Part shown: piece by piece, positions 43,146 to 53,266 of the stretch
Layout: the number at the start of each line of letters is the position of its first letter
Numbering within the stretch: the stretch's first letter is position 1
Assembly: GCF_013337765.1 (NCBI RefSeq)
Contig: NZ_VBSB01000003.1
Span: forward strand, 124,001-188,000
Direction of reading: 5' to 3'
Length of the DNA: 64,000 bases
DNA from: Mycolicibacterium sphagni
GTDB taxonomy: Bacteria > Actinomycetota > Actinomycetes > Mycobacteriales > Mycobacteriaceae
Position numbers and translations under genes: made by a program
The notes under the pieces: model-generated
Told to the model about the DNA's origin: nothing
Databases searched by the model: none
What the model saw: the letters and a program-made list of their open reading frames with translations, nothing else

Positions 43146-44430
43146 TCTGCTCGCCGGCAGGAGCGGGCTCCAACTTCGCCGCCAGTACTGGAACCACAAG
43201 TGCGCGTTGCCATTGCCTGGCCCCGCCGTCGCGCAGGAAGTTCTCGATCGCCCCGCTGACGTCGCCGCTGTCCTGCCAGTCCCAGCACAGCCTGCGGATG
43301 AGTTCGGGGGAGGCCAGGTTCTCGGTGGGGACATGTACCTTGTCGGAGAGTTCGGCGAGGCCCGCGCGCGCGGCGTCCAGGCGGGCGGCGGCCTCGGGCT
43401 TGCGCTTGGCCCAGCGCACCGCGGGCGGCGGGCCGTTCTGCGGTTCGGCGGTGTCCGGCGGCTCCGGGTTGGTGCGGGCCGACTCCAGTGCGGCCAGCCA
43501 GACATTGGCGCTCCGGCGCTGCTTGTGCCCGCCGAAGATCGGCAGTTTGGTCAGGTCCTCGATCGTCTTGGGGTCGGCCACGGCGGCGGCGATGATCGCC
43601 GAATCCGGCAGGATCCGCCCCGGCGCGATATCGCGGCGCCGGGCGATCTGGTCGCGCACCGTCCACAACTCCCGGACCGCCGCCAGGGCCTGGCGGTTGC
43701 GGACCTTGTGGATTCCCGACGTCCGGCGCCACCGATCGCGCCGGGTGACCGTCGCTTCCGCGGACCGGAGGTACTCGAATTCCTCTGCGGCCCAACTGCT
43801 CTTGTCCTGCTCGGCCAGCACGGCGGCGATCGCATCCCGCAGCTCGACGAGCACCTCGACATCGAGGGCCGCGTAGTTCAGCCAGGCGTCGGGCAGCGGG
43901 CGTTTGGACCAGTCCGCCGCACCGTGGCCCTTGGCCAGGCCCAGCCCCAGCAGGCGCTGGACCATGGCCGCCAGATTCACCCGCTCGAAGCCGGCCAGCC
44001 GGCCTGCCAGCTCGGTGTCGTACAGGCTGGGCGGGCGCATCCCGACCTCGGCTAGGCAGGGCAGATCCTGGTCGGCGGCGTGCAGGATCCACTCGTCGGT
44101 GGCCAACACATCGGCGACCGGTCGCAGCACGTCGATCGGGCTGTTGCCGTGGTTGACCGGATCGATCAGCACCGTGCCCGCGCCGGTGCGCCGGATCTGG
44201 ATCAGATAGGCGCGGTTGGAGTAGCGGAAGCCCGACGCCCGCTCGGCATCGACGGCGAACGGGCCGGTGCCCTTCGCCAGCTGCTCTGCCGCCCGGGCGA
44301 TCTCGTCGACGCTGACCGACACCGGTGGCACGCCCTCGGCCGGGCACAGCAGGGGAGTCGCCTCGGGGGCGTCGTCGGCTGGGGTGTCGGACTCCGCGGC
44401 TGCGGCGTCGTCATCATCGGGTTCTGGCAT
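43141..44430 (-). CDS. RNase D-like 3'-5' exonuclease with HRDC domain
   Basis: A 429-residue protein with an N-terminal acidic leader (DDDDAAAAESDTP), then a DEDD exonuclease domain: Asp-x-Glu in FAVDAERASGFRYSN, the second motif around LHAADQDLPCLAEVGM, and YAALDVEVL with the third. An HRDC domain (about 230-310) follows. It resembles ribonuclease D, which trims tRNA 3' ends. Matches Rv2681. It follows the DUF3000 gene by 1 base, so the two are likely cotranscribed. Confidence 0.88.
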   Translation of the reverse strand: MPEPDDDDAAAAESDTPADDAPEATPLLCPAEGVPPVSVSVDEIARAAEQLAKGTGPFAVDAERASGFRYSNRAYLIQIRRTGAGTVLIDPVNHGNSPIDVLRPVADVLATDEWILHAADQDLPCLAEVGMRPPSLYDTELAGRLAGFERVNLAAMVQRLLGLGLAKGHGAADWSKRPLPDAWLNYAALDVEVLVELRDAIAAVLAEQDKSSWAAEEFEYLRSAEATVTRRDRWRRTSGIHKVRNRQALAAVRELWTVRDQIARRRDIAPGRILPDSAIIAAAVADPKTIEDLTKLPIFGGHKQRRSANVWLAALESARTNPEPPDTAEPQNGPPPAVRWAKRKPEAAARLDAARAGLAELSDKVHVPTENLASPELIRRLCWDWQDSGDVSGAIENFLRDGGARQWQRALVVPVLAAKLEPAPAGEQT

Positions 44431-44431
44431 G

Positions 44432-45013
44432 TCAGGCGCGGGAGCGGGAACCCAGATCCGTCACTCCCACCGGCGGCAAGCCTGCGGCGTGCTCAAGCAC
44501 CTCGCAGAACGCCTGGACATGGGTGTCGAGTGCCATGGTGGTGGCCGTCCAGGACGCACGCATCTCGAGCTGATGCGCGCGCGGCGGACCGGAGATATCG
44601 CCGTAGCGCACCGAGGTGGTGGCCGTGACGGTGCCGCCGAGGGCGGTGACGTGCTCTGAGCGGCTCTCCAGGGCGTCGACGAGCCAACTCCAGGCCACCT
44701 CGGGCAGGAGCGGGTCGACGGCCTCGCTGGAATCCAGGTCGGCCTGGATGTAGGCGACCAGGCGCATGGTGCCGTCCCACGCCTCCGAGCCGTCGGGATC
44801 GTGCAGCAGGATCAGCCGGCCGAACGCATCACCTTCTGAGGTCTCCGGGACGATTTCGGTCTCGGCGTGCTTGACCTCCGCGCCCAGCGCATAGCTGTAC
44901 GGCGCGAGACGTTGAGGTGGGCGGATCGGACCGAGCTCGATCTCCGGCCGTACCTCGGCGGCACTCATCGCCGCCACCGCCTCGCGGAATAGCGCCGGTT
45001 CCGCAGTGGTCAC
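44432..45013 (-). CDS. DUF3000 protein
   Basis: A 193-residue actinobacterial protein: [35 protein letters not shown] (split here: [20 protein letters not shown]) and [20 protein letters not shown], the DUF3000 features, with [14 protein letters not shown] later. The GTG at 45013 (VTTAEPALF) is chosen by comparison with Rv2680. First gene of the pair with the RNase D-like gene, suggesting an RNA-related job, which is inference. Confidence 0.8.
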   Translation of the reverse strand: MTTAEPALFREAVAAMSAAEVRPEIELGPIRPPQRLAPYSYALGAEVKHAETEIVPETSEGDAFGRLILLHDPDGSEAWDGTMRLVAYIQADLDSSEAVDPLLPEVAWSWLVDALESRSEHVTALGGTVTATTSVRYGDISGPPRAHQLEMRASWTATTMALDTHVQAFCEVLEHAAGLPPVGVTDLGSRSRA

Positions 45014-45144
45014 GGCAATTGACGCTAGCCCCATCGTCGAGGTCGAGGGGGCAGGCGCGCCGATTTCGTGCCGGCGGGCGTCTTGCGGGATGGGGTCGGC
45101 GGGCTCGTGGGCTGGGCTCGCGGGCTCGTGGGACCATGGACGCG

Positions 45145-46191
45145 ATGAGTACCCGTCGCCAGCTGCCCGAGGCGCCCTACCTGGCCGCCGCCACTGGCCG
45201 CAAACCCAGCCGTGTCCCGGTGTGGTTCATGCGCCAGGCCGGGAGGTCGCTTCCCGAGTACCGCGAACTGCGGGCCAAGAACACGATGATGCAGGCTTGC
45301 TTCGACCCCGAGCTGGTCTGCGAGATCACCCTGCAGCCGATCCGCCGCCACGGGGTCGACGCGGCGATCCTGTTCTCCGACATCGTCGTCCCACTGCGCG
45401 GTGCCGGCATCGAACTGGACATCGTCCCTGACGTCGGCCCGGTGATCGACCACCCGGTGCGCACCGCAGCCGATGTGGACGCGATGAGAGGCCTTGAGCC
45501 GCAGCGGGTCAGCGCGATCTCCGACGCGGTGGGCCTGCTGGTCGCCGAGCTCGGCGAGGTGCCGCTGATCGGTTTCGCCGGTGCCCCGTTCACGCTGGCG
45601 TCCTATCTGATCGAGGGCGGCCCCAGCAAGCAGCACGAGCGGACCAAGGCGATGATGCTGGCCGACCCGTCGACCTGGCATGCGCTGATGGAGTATCTGG
45701 CCGACCTGACCATCGCCTTCCTGAAGGTGCAGCTGGACGCCGGGGTGGACGCCATCCAGCTGTTCGATTCCTGGGCGGGCACGCTGTCGCTGGCCGATTA
45801 CCGCAGCCACGTGCTGCCGCACAGTTCGCGGGTGTTCGCCGAGCTGGCCGACTACGGCGTACCGATGACCCATTTCGGCGTCGGCACCGCTGAACTGCTG
45901 GGCGCGATGGGTGAGGCGGGTGCCGGCGTCGTCGGCGTCGACTGGCGGACCTCGTTGGCCGACGCCGCGGGCCGCGTCGGTCCCAAGGCCCTGCAGGGCA
46001 ATCTGGACCCTGTCGTGCTGCTGGCCGGCTGGCCCGCGGTCGAGCGCGCTGCGCGTTCGGTGGTCGACGACGGCAGGCTCGCGGTCGACGCCGGCGCTGC
46101 CGGGCACATCTTCAACCTCGGCCACGGCGTGCTGCCGGGCACCGATCCGGGCGTGCTGACAGATCTGGTCGGCCTCGTGCACTCGTTGTGA
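45145..46191 (+). CDS. hemE: Uroporphyrinogen decarboxylase
   Basis: A 348-residue cytosolic enzyme that converts uroporphyrinogen III to coproporphyrinogen III. The N-terminal signature [16 protein letters not shown], the catalytic [19 protein letters not shown] region and [17 protein letters not shown] are all present, with [13 protein letters not shown] at the end. ATG at 45145 (MSTRRQLP) agrees with M. tuberculosis; 45136 is an alternative. It overlaps hemY by 4 bases (GTGA). Start of the hemE-hemY-hemQ operon. Confidence 0.96.
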   Translation: MSTRRQLPEAPYLAAATGRKPSRVPVWFMRQAGRSLPEYRELRAKNTMMQACFDPELVCEITLQPIRRHGVDAAILFSDIVVPLRGAGIELDIVPDVGPVIDHPVRTAADVDAMRGLEPQRVSAISDAVGLLVAELGEVPLIGFAGAPFTLASYLIEGGPSKQHERTKAMMLADPSTWHALMEYLADLTIAFLKVQLDAGVDAIQLFDSWAGTLSLADYRSHVLPHSSRVFAELADYGVPMTHFGVGTAELLGAMGEAGAGVVGVDWRTSLADAAGRVGPKALQGNLDPVVLLAGWPAVERAARSVVDDGRLAVDAGAAGHIFNLGHGVLPGTDPGVLTDLVGLVHSL

Positions 46192-47543
46192 CGACCAAGT
46201 ATTGCGTTGTCGGGGGCGGTATTTCGGGCCTCGTCGCCGCCTATCGGTTGCGCGTGCTTGCCGGTGCCGATGCCGACATCACGGTGTTCGACCCAGCCGA
46301 CCGGCTCGGCGGGACCCTGCGCACCGAACGCCTGGGTGGCCAGCCGATGGACATCGGCGCCGAAGCCTTCGTGGTGCGCCGCCCCGAGGTGCCCGCGCTG
46401 CTGGCCGAACTCGGCCTGGCCGGCCGCCAGATCAGCACCACCGGCGTGCGGCCCACGATCTACAGCCAGGGCCGCTTACACCCGCTGCCGCCCGACACCG
46501 TCAACGGCATCCCGACCTCGGCGGCCTCGATGACCGGTCTGGTCGACGACGCGACGATCGCGCAGATGGCCGCCGAACCCAGTCGGCCGCTGAGCTGGCG
46601 CCCGGGCGCCGACCCGGCCGTCGGCGCGGTCGTGGCCGACCGCTTCGGCGACCAGGTCGTCGCCCGCTCGGTGGACCCGATGCTCTCCGGCGTGTACGCC
46701 GGATCGGCGGCCACCATCGGCATCCGCTCCGCGGCGCCGACGCTGGCCGCCGCGCTGGACGCCGGCGCCGCCAGCCTCACCGACGCCGGGCGGCGCGCGC
46801 TGCCCGGCACCACGCAAGGCCCGGTGTTCGGCGCCATCGAGGGCGGCTATCAGGTGCTGCTGGACGAACTGGTGGCCCGCAGCCGGCTGCGGTGGATACC
46901 GACCTCCGTCACGCACATCGCGCCTGCAGCACAGGGCTGGAGCCTGCGCGACGACGAGGACCACTACCACCATGCCGATGCGGTGATCGTGGCTGTACCG
47001 GCGCCGCGGCTGGCGCCGCTGCTGACCGAGATCGCGCCGGCCGCCGCTGCGGCGGCCGCCGCGATCCCGGTCGCCTCCGCGGCGGTCCTCGCACTGGCCG
47101 TCCCCGGCGGCACGCCGCTGCCACAACAGTCGGGTGTGCTGGTGGCCAGCGGAGAACGGTTGCACACCAAGGCAATTACGCTGTCTACCCGCAAGTGGGG
47201 GGCGCGCGGCAACGCCGAGTTGTTGCGGCTGTCGTTCGGCCGGTTCGGTGATCAGGTGGCGCGCAACACATCCGATAGTGACCTGCAGGCCTGGGCGGTG
47301 GCTGATGTGCAGTCGGTCTTCGGAATAACGGTGGATCCCGTCGGCCTCCTGGTGCATCGCTGGCTGGATGCGATGCCGCAGTACGGTCCGGACCATCGCG
47401 ACCTGACTGCCGGGCTGCGGACGGACCTGCCGCCCACGCTGGCGATCGCGGGCAACTATCTCGACGGCATCGGGGTGCCCGCCTGCGTGGCGGTGGCGGG
47501 ACGGGCGGCCGAGGCTGTGGTGGCCGCCACCATCCGCCAATAG
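46188..47543 (+). CDS. hemY: Coproporphyrinogen III/protoporphyrinogen oxidase HemY (CgoX)
   Basis: A 451-residue FAD enzyme. The dinucleotide-binding motif [16 protein letters not shown] is at the N-terminus, followed by [19 protein letters not shown], and the C-terminal FAD segment [17 protein letters not shown]. In Actinobacteria this enzyme acts on coproporphyrinogen in the coproporphyrin-dependent branch, consistent with the hemQ neighbour. GTG start overlapping the hemE stop. Matches Rv2677c. Confidence 0.94.
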   Translation: MTTKYCVVGGGISGLVAAYRLRVLAGADADITVFDPADRLGGTLRTERLGGQPMDIGAEAFVVRRPEVPALLAELGLAGRQISTTGVRPTIYSQGRLHPLPPDTVNGIPTSAASMTGLVDDATIAQMAAEPSRPLSWRPGADPAVGAVVADRFGDQVVARSVDPMLSGVYAGSAATIGIRSAAPTLAAALDAGAASLTDAGRRALPGTTQGPVFGAIEGGYQVLLDELVARSRLRWIPTSVTHIAPAAQGWSLRDDEDHYHHADAVIVAVPAPRLAPLLTEIAPAAAAAAAAIPVASAAVLALAVPGGTPLPQQSGVLVASGERLHTKAITLSTRKWGARGNAELLRLSFGRFGDQVARNTSDSDLQAWAVADVQSVFGITVDPVGLLVHRWLDAMPQYGPDHRDLTAGLRTDLPPTLAIAGNYLDGIGVPACVAVAGRAAEAVVAATIRQ

Positions 47544-47572
47544 CCGTATCCGCGCGTGGCACCATGGGTGCC

Positions 47573-48277
47573 ATGGCCAAACTGGACTACGACGAGCTCA
47601 ACGCCACAATCCGCTACGTGATGTTCTCGGTGTTCGCGGCGGAGCCGGGGGAGCTGGGGTACGACGAGGAATCCCGCGCCGCCGTCGTCGATGAGACCGC
47701 GACGTTCCTCAAGCAGCAGGAGGAGAACGGCGTCGTGGTGCGCGGCCTCTACGACGTTGCCGGCCTGCGGGCTGACGCCGATTTCATGATCTGGACGCAC
47801 GCCGAGCGGATCGAGTCGCTCCAGGCCACCTACAGCGATTTCCGCCGCACCACCACGCTGGGCCGGGCCGTCTCGCCGGTGTGGAGCGCTGTCGCGTTGC
47901 ACCGGCCCGCGGAGTTCAACAAGAGCCACGTGCCGGCGTTTCTGGCCGGCGAGGAGCCGGGCAACTACGTCTGTGTGTACCCGTTCGTACGTTCGCTGGA
48001 CTGGTATTTGCTGCCGGACGATGAGCGCCGCAAAATGCTCGCCGACCACGGAATGGCCGCCCGCAGCTACAAGGACGTCCGCGCCAATACCGTGCCGGCG
48101 TTCGCCCTGGGCGACTACGAGTGGATCCTGGCGTTCGAGGCCCCTGAGCTGTACCGCATCGTCGACCTCATGCGGGATCTGCGGGCCACCGAAGCACGCC
48201 GCCACGTCCGCGAGGAGATCCCGTTCTTCACCGGTCCCCGGGTCGGTGTCGAGGAGCTTGTCGCGAAGCTGCCCTAG
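47573..48277 (+). CDS. hemQ: Coproheme decarboxylase HemQ/ChdC
   Basis: A 234-residue chlorite-dismutase-family protein that oxidatively decarboxylates coproheme to heme b using peroxide. [36 protein letters not shown] and the axial-histidine region [16 protein letters not shown] are family features. ATG at 47573 preferred; 47564 is in frame. It lies 29 bases after hemY and completes the terminal steps; the ferrochelatase is elsewhere. Matches Rv2676c. Confidence 0.94.
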   Translation: MAKLDYDELNATIRYVMFSVFAAEPGELGYDEESRAAVVDETATFLKQQEENGVVVRGLYDVAGLRADADFMIWTHAERIESLQATYSDFRRTTTLGRAVSPVWSAVALHRPAEFNKSHVPAFLAGEEPGNYVCVYPFVRSLDWYLLPDDERRKMLADHGMAARSYKDVRANTVPAFALGDYEWILAFEAPELYRIVDLMRDLRATEARRHVREEIPFFTGPRVGVEELVAKLP

Positions 48278-48306
48278 ATGGCGACGATGCAGGTAAACGC
48301 CATCGC

Positions 48307-50796
48307 GTGACCGAAAGTTCGCTACGATTGCCAGGCCGTGATTTTCTGCGCGGCCGGGACGATCGGGAGGCCCGAGTGACAGGGCTTAGAGCGCCGCAGT
48401 CGATGGCCTTGGTCGTCGGTCTGGTCGCGTCCGTCCTGCTGATCGGCGTTTTGCTGATTGTCGGTGGGTGGTCGAGTGGGCCGCTGGCTTCGGTGGTCAC
48501 CAATACCGACAACGTGATGATCGAGCTGTCTGTGGTGGCGGCGGTTGCCGCGGCGTTGACGGCTCGGTCCGCCCGCGGGCGGGTGCGTGTCGCGTGGGTC
48601 ATCGTGTCGATCGGGCTGGTGTTGTTCACCCTGGGTGCCGTCCTCTGGCGCATCTACAAGCTCATCGGCTACAAGCATCCGTATCCGTCGCTGGCCGACG
48701 CCGCCTATCTGGTGCTGCCGATCACCACCGCGATCGCGTTGTTGCTGCTGTCCGCCGGGCTCAGCCGCACATCGCGGACCCGGTTGATTCTCGACGGGCT
48801 GATCGTGGCCGGGTCGTTCACGATCGTCGGCTGGGCCCTGGTGCTCGACGAGCTGTGGAATTCGGTGCCCAAGGACCGGATGCACGTGGCGGTCTCGGTC
48901 AGTTACCCGGTGATGGATGCCGCGGTTCTCACGATCGGGGTCCTGGTGGTGGCGCGGGCTCAACGCGGTCAGCGCCTGACGCTGATCCTGCTCACGCTGG
49001 GCATGTTGGGGATCGCGATCTCCGACGGCGCCTTCGTCTACCTGACGGCGACGCACCAGCGCACGAGCACCCAGCTTCTGGATATCGGCTGGCTGGTGGG
49101 GCTGGCGCTGTTCATTGCCGCGGCCATCACCGGCCGGGGCTTTGCCCATCGGGAAACGGTTGCTGCTCAACCGTTTTCGCTGACCTCGGTGTGGTTGCCG
49201 TTCATCCCGGTGTTGTTGGCCAGCCTGGCGATCTTCACCGAGTCGCCCGCCGAGATCAAGTCCGGGCCGATACCGATGATCGGGGTGGTACTGCTGCTGG
49301 CCTTCGGCGGCCGCCAGCTGTTGGTGATGTTCGAGAACCGCATCCTGCTGGCGACGGTGGCCGAGCAGGCGCTGCGTGATCCGCTGACCGGCGTCGGCAA
49401 CCGGATCGTCTTTCGTGATCGCCTCAACCACGCGATGGAAATGCGTGAGCGGGACGGTATTTCGGTCAGCGTCCTGGTCATGGACCTCGACGACTTCAAG
49501 GTCGTCAACGACACCCTGGGTCACCCGGTCGGTGACGAACTGCTCAGCCTCGTCGCCGATCGGATCGCCGCGTGCCTGCGGGCCGGTGACACGGTGGCGC
49601 GCCTCGGCGGTGACGAGTTCGCGGTGCTCATCGAGGGCCGGGTAGACAATTCGCAGCTGGTCGCCCACCGGGTGGTGGAGGCGTTCGACGAGCCGTTCAT
49701 CGTCGACGGCCAGGACCTGTTGATCCGGCCCAGTGTCGGGCTTGCGGTCGCCGAACCCGACGAACCCGACCTGACGGCCGCGGATCTGCTCAAGCGAGCC
49801 GATATCGCGATGTATTCGGCCAAGCGGTCCCGCACCGGCGGCGTACATCCGTTCAACTCGGAGATGCTGCTGGCCGAATCGCCCGACAGTGAGCTGTTCT
49901 CCACCGGGCCGTTGCCGGTTTCCCGCAGCGGCGCGAGCACGATTCGGTTGTTGGGCGAGCTGCGGCAGGCCATCGACCAGTTCGAACTCACCCTGGTGTA
50001 TCAGCCGAAATTCGACCTGAACACCGCGGCGATCGTGGGTGTCGAGGCGCTGGTGCGCTGGCCGCATCCGAAACGAGGATTGCTTGCGCCCGATGAGTTC
50101 CTCCCGCTGGTCCGCCGGTACGGGTTGATGGGCTCGATCACCGACCTGGTGGTCAACACCGCTCTCGACGACGTATTGCGCTGGCGTGCAGAGGGACTTA
50201 CGGTTCCCATCGCGGTCAACATGTTCGCGCCGTCGATGGCCGATCTGCGGCTACCTGGCAAATTCGCCAAGTCGCTCGCCAGCCGCAACATCAGCCCGTC
50301 CCAGCTGACCGTCGAGATCACCGAAGACCTGTTCCTGGACAACATGGATCGCACCAAGACGGTGCTGAATCAGCTGCAGGACAACGGAATTCGGATCGCC
50401 ATCGATGACTTCGGCAGTGGGTACTCGGCACTGTCCTATATGCGCGACCTCATCGTCGACGAGGTCAAACTCGACCGCAACTTCATCGCCCCCATACCCG
50501 CCGACCGGCGGGCGGCCGCCGTGGTGCGCGCGGTGCTCAATCTGGCCGACGAGCTGGGTCTGACCACCGTCGCCGAGGGTATCGAGAACGCCGGAACAGC
50601 GGACTGGCTGCGTCAGCAAGGCTGTCACATCGGGCAGGGCTACTACTTCAGTCCGCCGCTGACGTCTAAGAAGTTGATTGAGATCTTGAAAAAGTGTGAA
50701 AACGACGGTACCTGCCAGACATTGGGCTGTTCGATCCGCGGGGGAACTTTCCGCTGGGTCGACTCCGACGTTCCGCAGATCGAGCTGATGCGCTAG
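48307..50796 (+). CDS. Membrane GGDEF-EAL cyclic-di-GMP protein 1
   Basis: An 829-residue protein with about nine membrane helices in residues 34-350 as a sensor, a GGDEF domain (RLGGDEFAVLIEG at about 431) and an EAL domain (VGVEALVRWPHP at about 578). The GGDEF active site is intact and preceded by an RAGD allosteric I-site. EAL catalytic residues are kept (EITEDLF, DDFGSGYSALS, KLDRNFI, QGYYF). It can both make and break c-di-GMP in principle. GTG start 29 bases after hemQ. First of three tandem paralogues. Confidence 0.92.
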   Translation: MTESSLRLPGRDFLRGRDDREARVTGLRAPQSMALVVGLVASVLLIGVLLIVGGWSSGPLASVVTNTDNVMIELSVVAAVAAALTARSARGRVRVAWVIVSIGLVLFTLGAVLWRIYKLIGYKHPYPSLADAAYLVLPITTAIALLLLSAGLSRTSRTRLILDGLIVAGSFTIVGWALVLDELWNSVPKDRMHVAVSVSYPVMDAAVLTIGVLVVARAQRGQRLTLILLTLGMLGIAISDGAFVYLTATHQRTSTQLLDIGWLVGLALFIAAAITGRGFAHRETVAAQPFSLTSVWLPFIPVLLASLAIFTESPAEIKSGPIPMIGVVLLLAFGGRQLLVMFENRILLATVAEQALRDPLTGVGNRIVFRDRLNHAMEMRERDGISVSVLVMDLDDFKVVNDTLGHPVGDELLSLVADRIAACLRAGDTVARLGGDEFAVLIEGRVDNSQLVAHRVVEAFDEPFIVDGQDLLIRPSVGLAVAEPDEPDLTAADLLKRADIAMYSAKRSRTGGVHPFNSEMLLAESPDSELFSTGPLPVSRSGASTIRLLGELRQAIDQFELTLVYQPKFDLNTAAIVGVEALVRWPHPKRGLLAPDEFLPLVRRYGLMGSITDLVVNTALDDVLRWRAEGLTVPIAVNMFAPSMADLRLPGKFAKSLASRNISPSQLTVEITEDLFLDNMDRTKTVLNQLQDNGIRIAIDDFGSGYSALSYMRDLIVDEVKLDRNFIAPIPADRRAAAVVRAVLNLADELGLTTVAEGIENAGTADWLRQQGCHIGQGYYFSPPLTSKKLIEILKKCENDGTCQTLGCSIRGGTFRWVDSDVPQIELMR

Positions 50797-50829
50797 GTGT
50801 ACGTTCGGGGCCGACGGGGAAAGGCCACG

Positions 50830-53148
50830 ATGCTCAAGACTTCTCATGTCGCCGTCGGCGCCGCCACCGTCTTTGTCGCCTATGTGATGTTAATTCTGGT
50901 CGGCCGGGCACACGGTGCGCCGCTGACCGTGATCGACGATCTGGTGTCCATCGCCCTGACGATTCCCGCCATCGTGTTCTGCGCGATTGCGGCCCGATCG
51001 ATGCGGGGCCGGATGCGGCTGGCGTGGCTGTCGATCGCCATCGGTCTCCTGGGCTGGGGGCTCGGTGAAGTCATCTGGATGCACTACGAGCTACATCTGC
51101 CCGAGGTGCCGTTCCCGTCGATCGCGGATGCCGCATACCTGGTGCTGCCGGTGGGTGCCTGCCTGGCGCTACTACTGTTCCCGGTCGCCGGTACCCAGTC
51201 GCGGGCGCGGCTGTTGCTCGACGGGGTCATCGTGGCCCTGTCGCTGTTCCTGGTGAGCTGGGTGGTCATCCTGCACCCGCTCTACCTGGCTGAGACGCCC
51301 GATCGGCTCGGGTTCGCGATCTCGCTGGCCTATCCGATATCCGACATCGTTCTCCTGACCGTCGCCGGGGTCGTCTTGGTCAGGTCCAGTAGCGACAACC
51401 GGTTGTCGCTGACCCTGCTGACCGCAGGCGTGGTGTGCTTTGCGTTCTCGGACAGCGGGTTCGCGTACTTGACCGCTGGCCACCGCTATGCCTCCGGCGA
51501 CATCATCGATATCGGCTGGGCGGCAGGCCTGTTGCTCATCACCGTGGCCGCGGCCGCCGGTCGCGAGGGCGCCGAGCGTCAACGCGATGCGTTCGTTCTG
51601 CCCGGCTGGGCGTCGGTGTGGTTGCCGTACGCGCCGCTGTTGGTGGCGGCCTTCGTCGTCGCCGCCCAGCCGGTACCCGTCCTGCAGACCCGCCCGGTCA
51701 TCATCGCGGCGGTGATCCTTGCGGTGGCGGTCCTCGCCCGCCAGTTCCTGGCGGTCAGAGAGAACCGACAGCTGATGGCCGCCGTCGCCGACCAGGCAAG
51801 GCACGACCCGCTGACGGGACTGGCCAATCGTGCACTGTTCAACGAACGCCTCAACCACGCAATGCAATTGCGTATTCACGAAGGCCTCCCGCTGGCCATC
51901 GTGTCCATCGACCTCAACGATTTCAAGCTCGTCAACGACAACCTCGGCCATCTGGTCGGTGACGATCTGCTGATCGGGGTTGGCCGGCGATTGCGCAACT
52001 GCGTTCGGGGGAGTGGCACGGTGGCCCGGCTCGGTGGCGACGAGTTCTCGCTACTGGTCGCCGGCGGCGCCGACGCAGCTGAGCGGGTCGGCAACCGCAT
52101 CGTCAAGGCCTTCGAGGAGCCATTCCAACTCAGTGGTCACGAGCTGCTGATGCGGCCCAGCATCGGGGTGGCCGTGGCCGACTCGGACCAACCGCACCTT
52201 GCGGCCGAGGAACTGCTCAGGCGGGCCGATACCGCGATGTATTCGGCCAAACGGTCGCGGTATCGCGGTGTGCAGGTCTACAACCCGGACATGCGTCTGC
52301 TCGACGATGCCGCTGACGCTGCGGTGTTCGGAGCGGCTGGGGACAAGCCCGGCGTGGGTGGTGTCGGGACGGTCCTGTTGCTCGGCAAGCTGCGGCAGGC
52401 CGTGGACAGGGCCGAACTCACGTTGGTCTACCAGCCGAAGTTCGACCTGCGCACCACCGCGATGGTCGGGGTGGAGGGGCTGTTGCGGTGGCCTCAGCCC
52501 GAGGGGGATGCGCTGGCGCCCGAAGAGTTCCTGCCCCTGGTCCGCAGGCACGGTCTGATGGGTTCGGTCACCCAGATGGTGATTACCAGGGCTCTCGATG
52601 ATGCGCTGGCCTGGCACCGTGCCGGCGTCGACGTGCCGGTCGCGGTGAATGTGTTCGCTCCCTCGATAGCCAACGCTGGCCTGCCGGCCATCATCGCCAA
52701 GGAGCTCAGTGATCGCGGCCTACGCCCGGAGGCGTTGGAGGTCGAGATCACCGAAGATCTGTTCCTGGACAGCACCGAGCGAACACGTGCGGTGCTGGAG
52801 CAGTTGCGGCACAACGGGATTCGGGTCGCGATCGACGACTTCGGCAGCGGGTACTCGGCGTTGTCGTACCTGCGCGACCTGCCGATCGACGAAGTGAAGC
52901 TCGATCGCAGCTTCGTCGCGCCGATTCTGACCGACGCGCGGGCCGCGGCGGTCGTGCGGGCCGTGGTCGACCTCGCGCATGTGCTGGACCTGACGGTGGT
53001 GGTCGAGGGTGTCGAGGACGCCGCGACCGCGGCGCTGGTGCGTGAGCTGGGATGCGATATCGGACAGGGCTTCTACTACGGCGCACCCGTCCCGCCCGAG
53101 GAATTGCTGCGTCTGGTTCAAAGCCAGGCCAAAGGTGCGAGCACCTAG
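50830..53148 (+). CDS. Membrane GGDEF-EAL cyclic-di-GMP protein 2 (EGL variant)
   Basis: A 772-residue paralogue with the same layout. The ATG at 50830 follows ggggaaaggccacg. The GGDEF motif is intact (RLGGDEFSLLV, about 399) but the I-site reads RGSG instead of RxxD, so product feedback is probably lost. The EAL motif is EGL (VGVEGLLRWPQP, about 547); other EAL residues (EITEDLF, DDFGSGYS, KLDRSFV) remain. It may lean to synthesis. It lies 33 bases after gene 1. Confidence 0.92.
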   Translation: MLKTSHVAVGAATVFVAYVMLILVGRAHGAPLTVIDDLVSIALTIPAIVFCAIAARSMRGRMRLAWLSIAIGLLGWGLGEVIWMHYELHLPEVPFPSIADAAYLVLPVGACLALLLFPVAGTQSRARLLLDGVIVALSLFLVSWVVILHPLYLAETPDRLGFAISLAYPISDIVLLTVAGVVLVRSSSDNRLSLTLLTAGVVCFAFSDSGFAYLTAGHRYASGDIIDIGWAAGLLLITVAAAAGREGAERQRDAFVLPGWASVWLPYAPLLVAAFVVAAQPVPVLQTRPVIIAAVILAVAVLARQFLAVRENRQLMAAVADQARHDPLTGLANRALFNERLNHAMQLRIHEGLPLAIVSIDLNDFKLVNDNLGHLVGDDLLIGVGRRLRNCVRGSGTVARLGGDEFSLLVAGGADAAERVGNRIVKAFEEPFQLSGHELLMRPSIGVAVADSDQPHLAAEELLRRADTAMYSAKRSRYRGVQVYNPDMRLLDDAADAAVFGAAGDKPGVGGVGTVLLLGKLRQAVDRAELTLVYQPKFDLRTTAMVGVEGLLRWPQPEGDALAPEEFLPLVRRHGLMGSVTQMVITRALDDALAWHRAGVDVPVAVNVFAPSIANAGLPAIIAKELSDRGLRPEALEVEITEDLFLDSTERTRAVLEQLRHNGIRVAIDDFGSGYSALSYLRDLPIDEVKLDRSFVAPILTDARAAAVVRAVVDLAHVLDLTVVVEGVEDAATAALVRELGCDIGQGFYYGAPVPPEELLRLVQSQAKGAST

Positions 53149-53266
53149 TTGCTCAATCGAGATTGCCGTTCCACCAACGTGTTGCGGCGGTGTTGCTAAC
53201 CTTGGCTGTCGTCACTGCCGACGGCCGGACCCTTCATGGCTGTCGGCCTGGCGGTGAGGGGGTGGT

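Noticed and set aside
48322-50067. 581-residue minus-strand frame over GGDEF-EAL gene 1
   Set aside because: Shadow frame of a gene with intact catalytic motifs; composition dominated by Arg, Gln, His and Asp.
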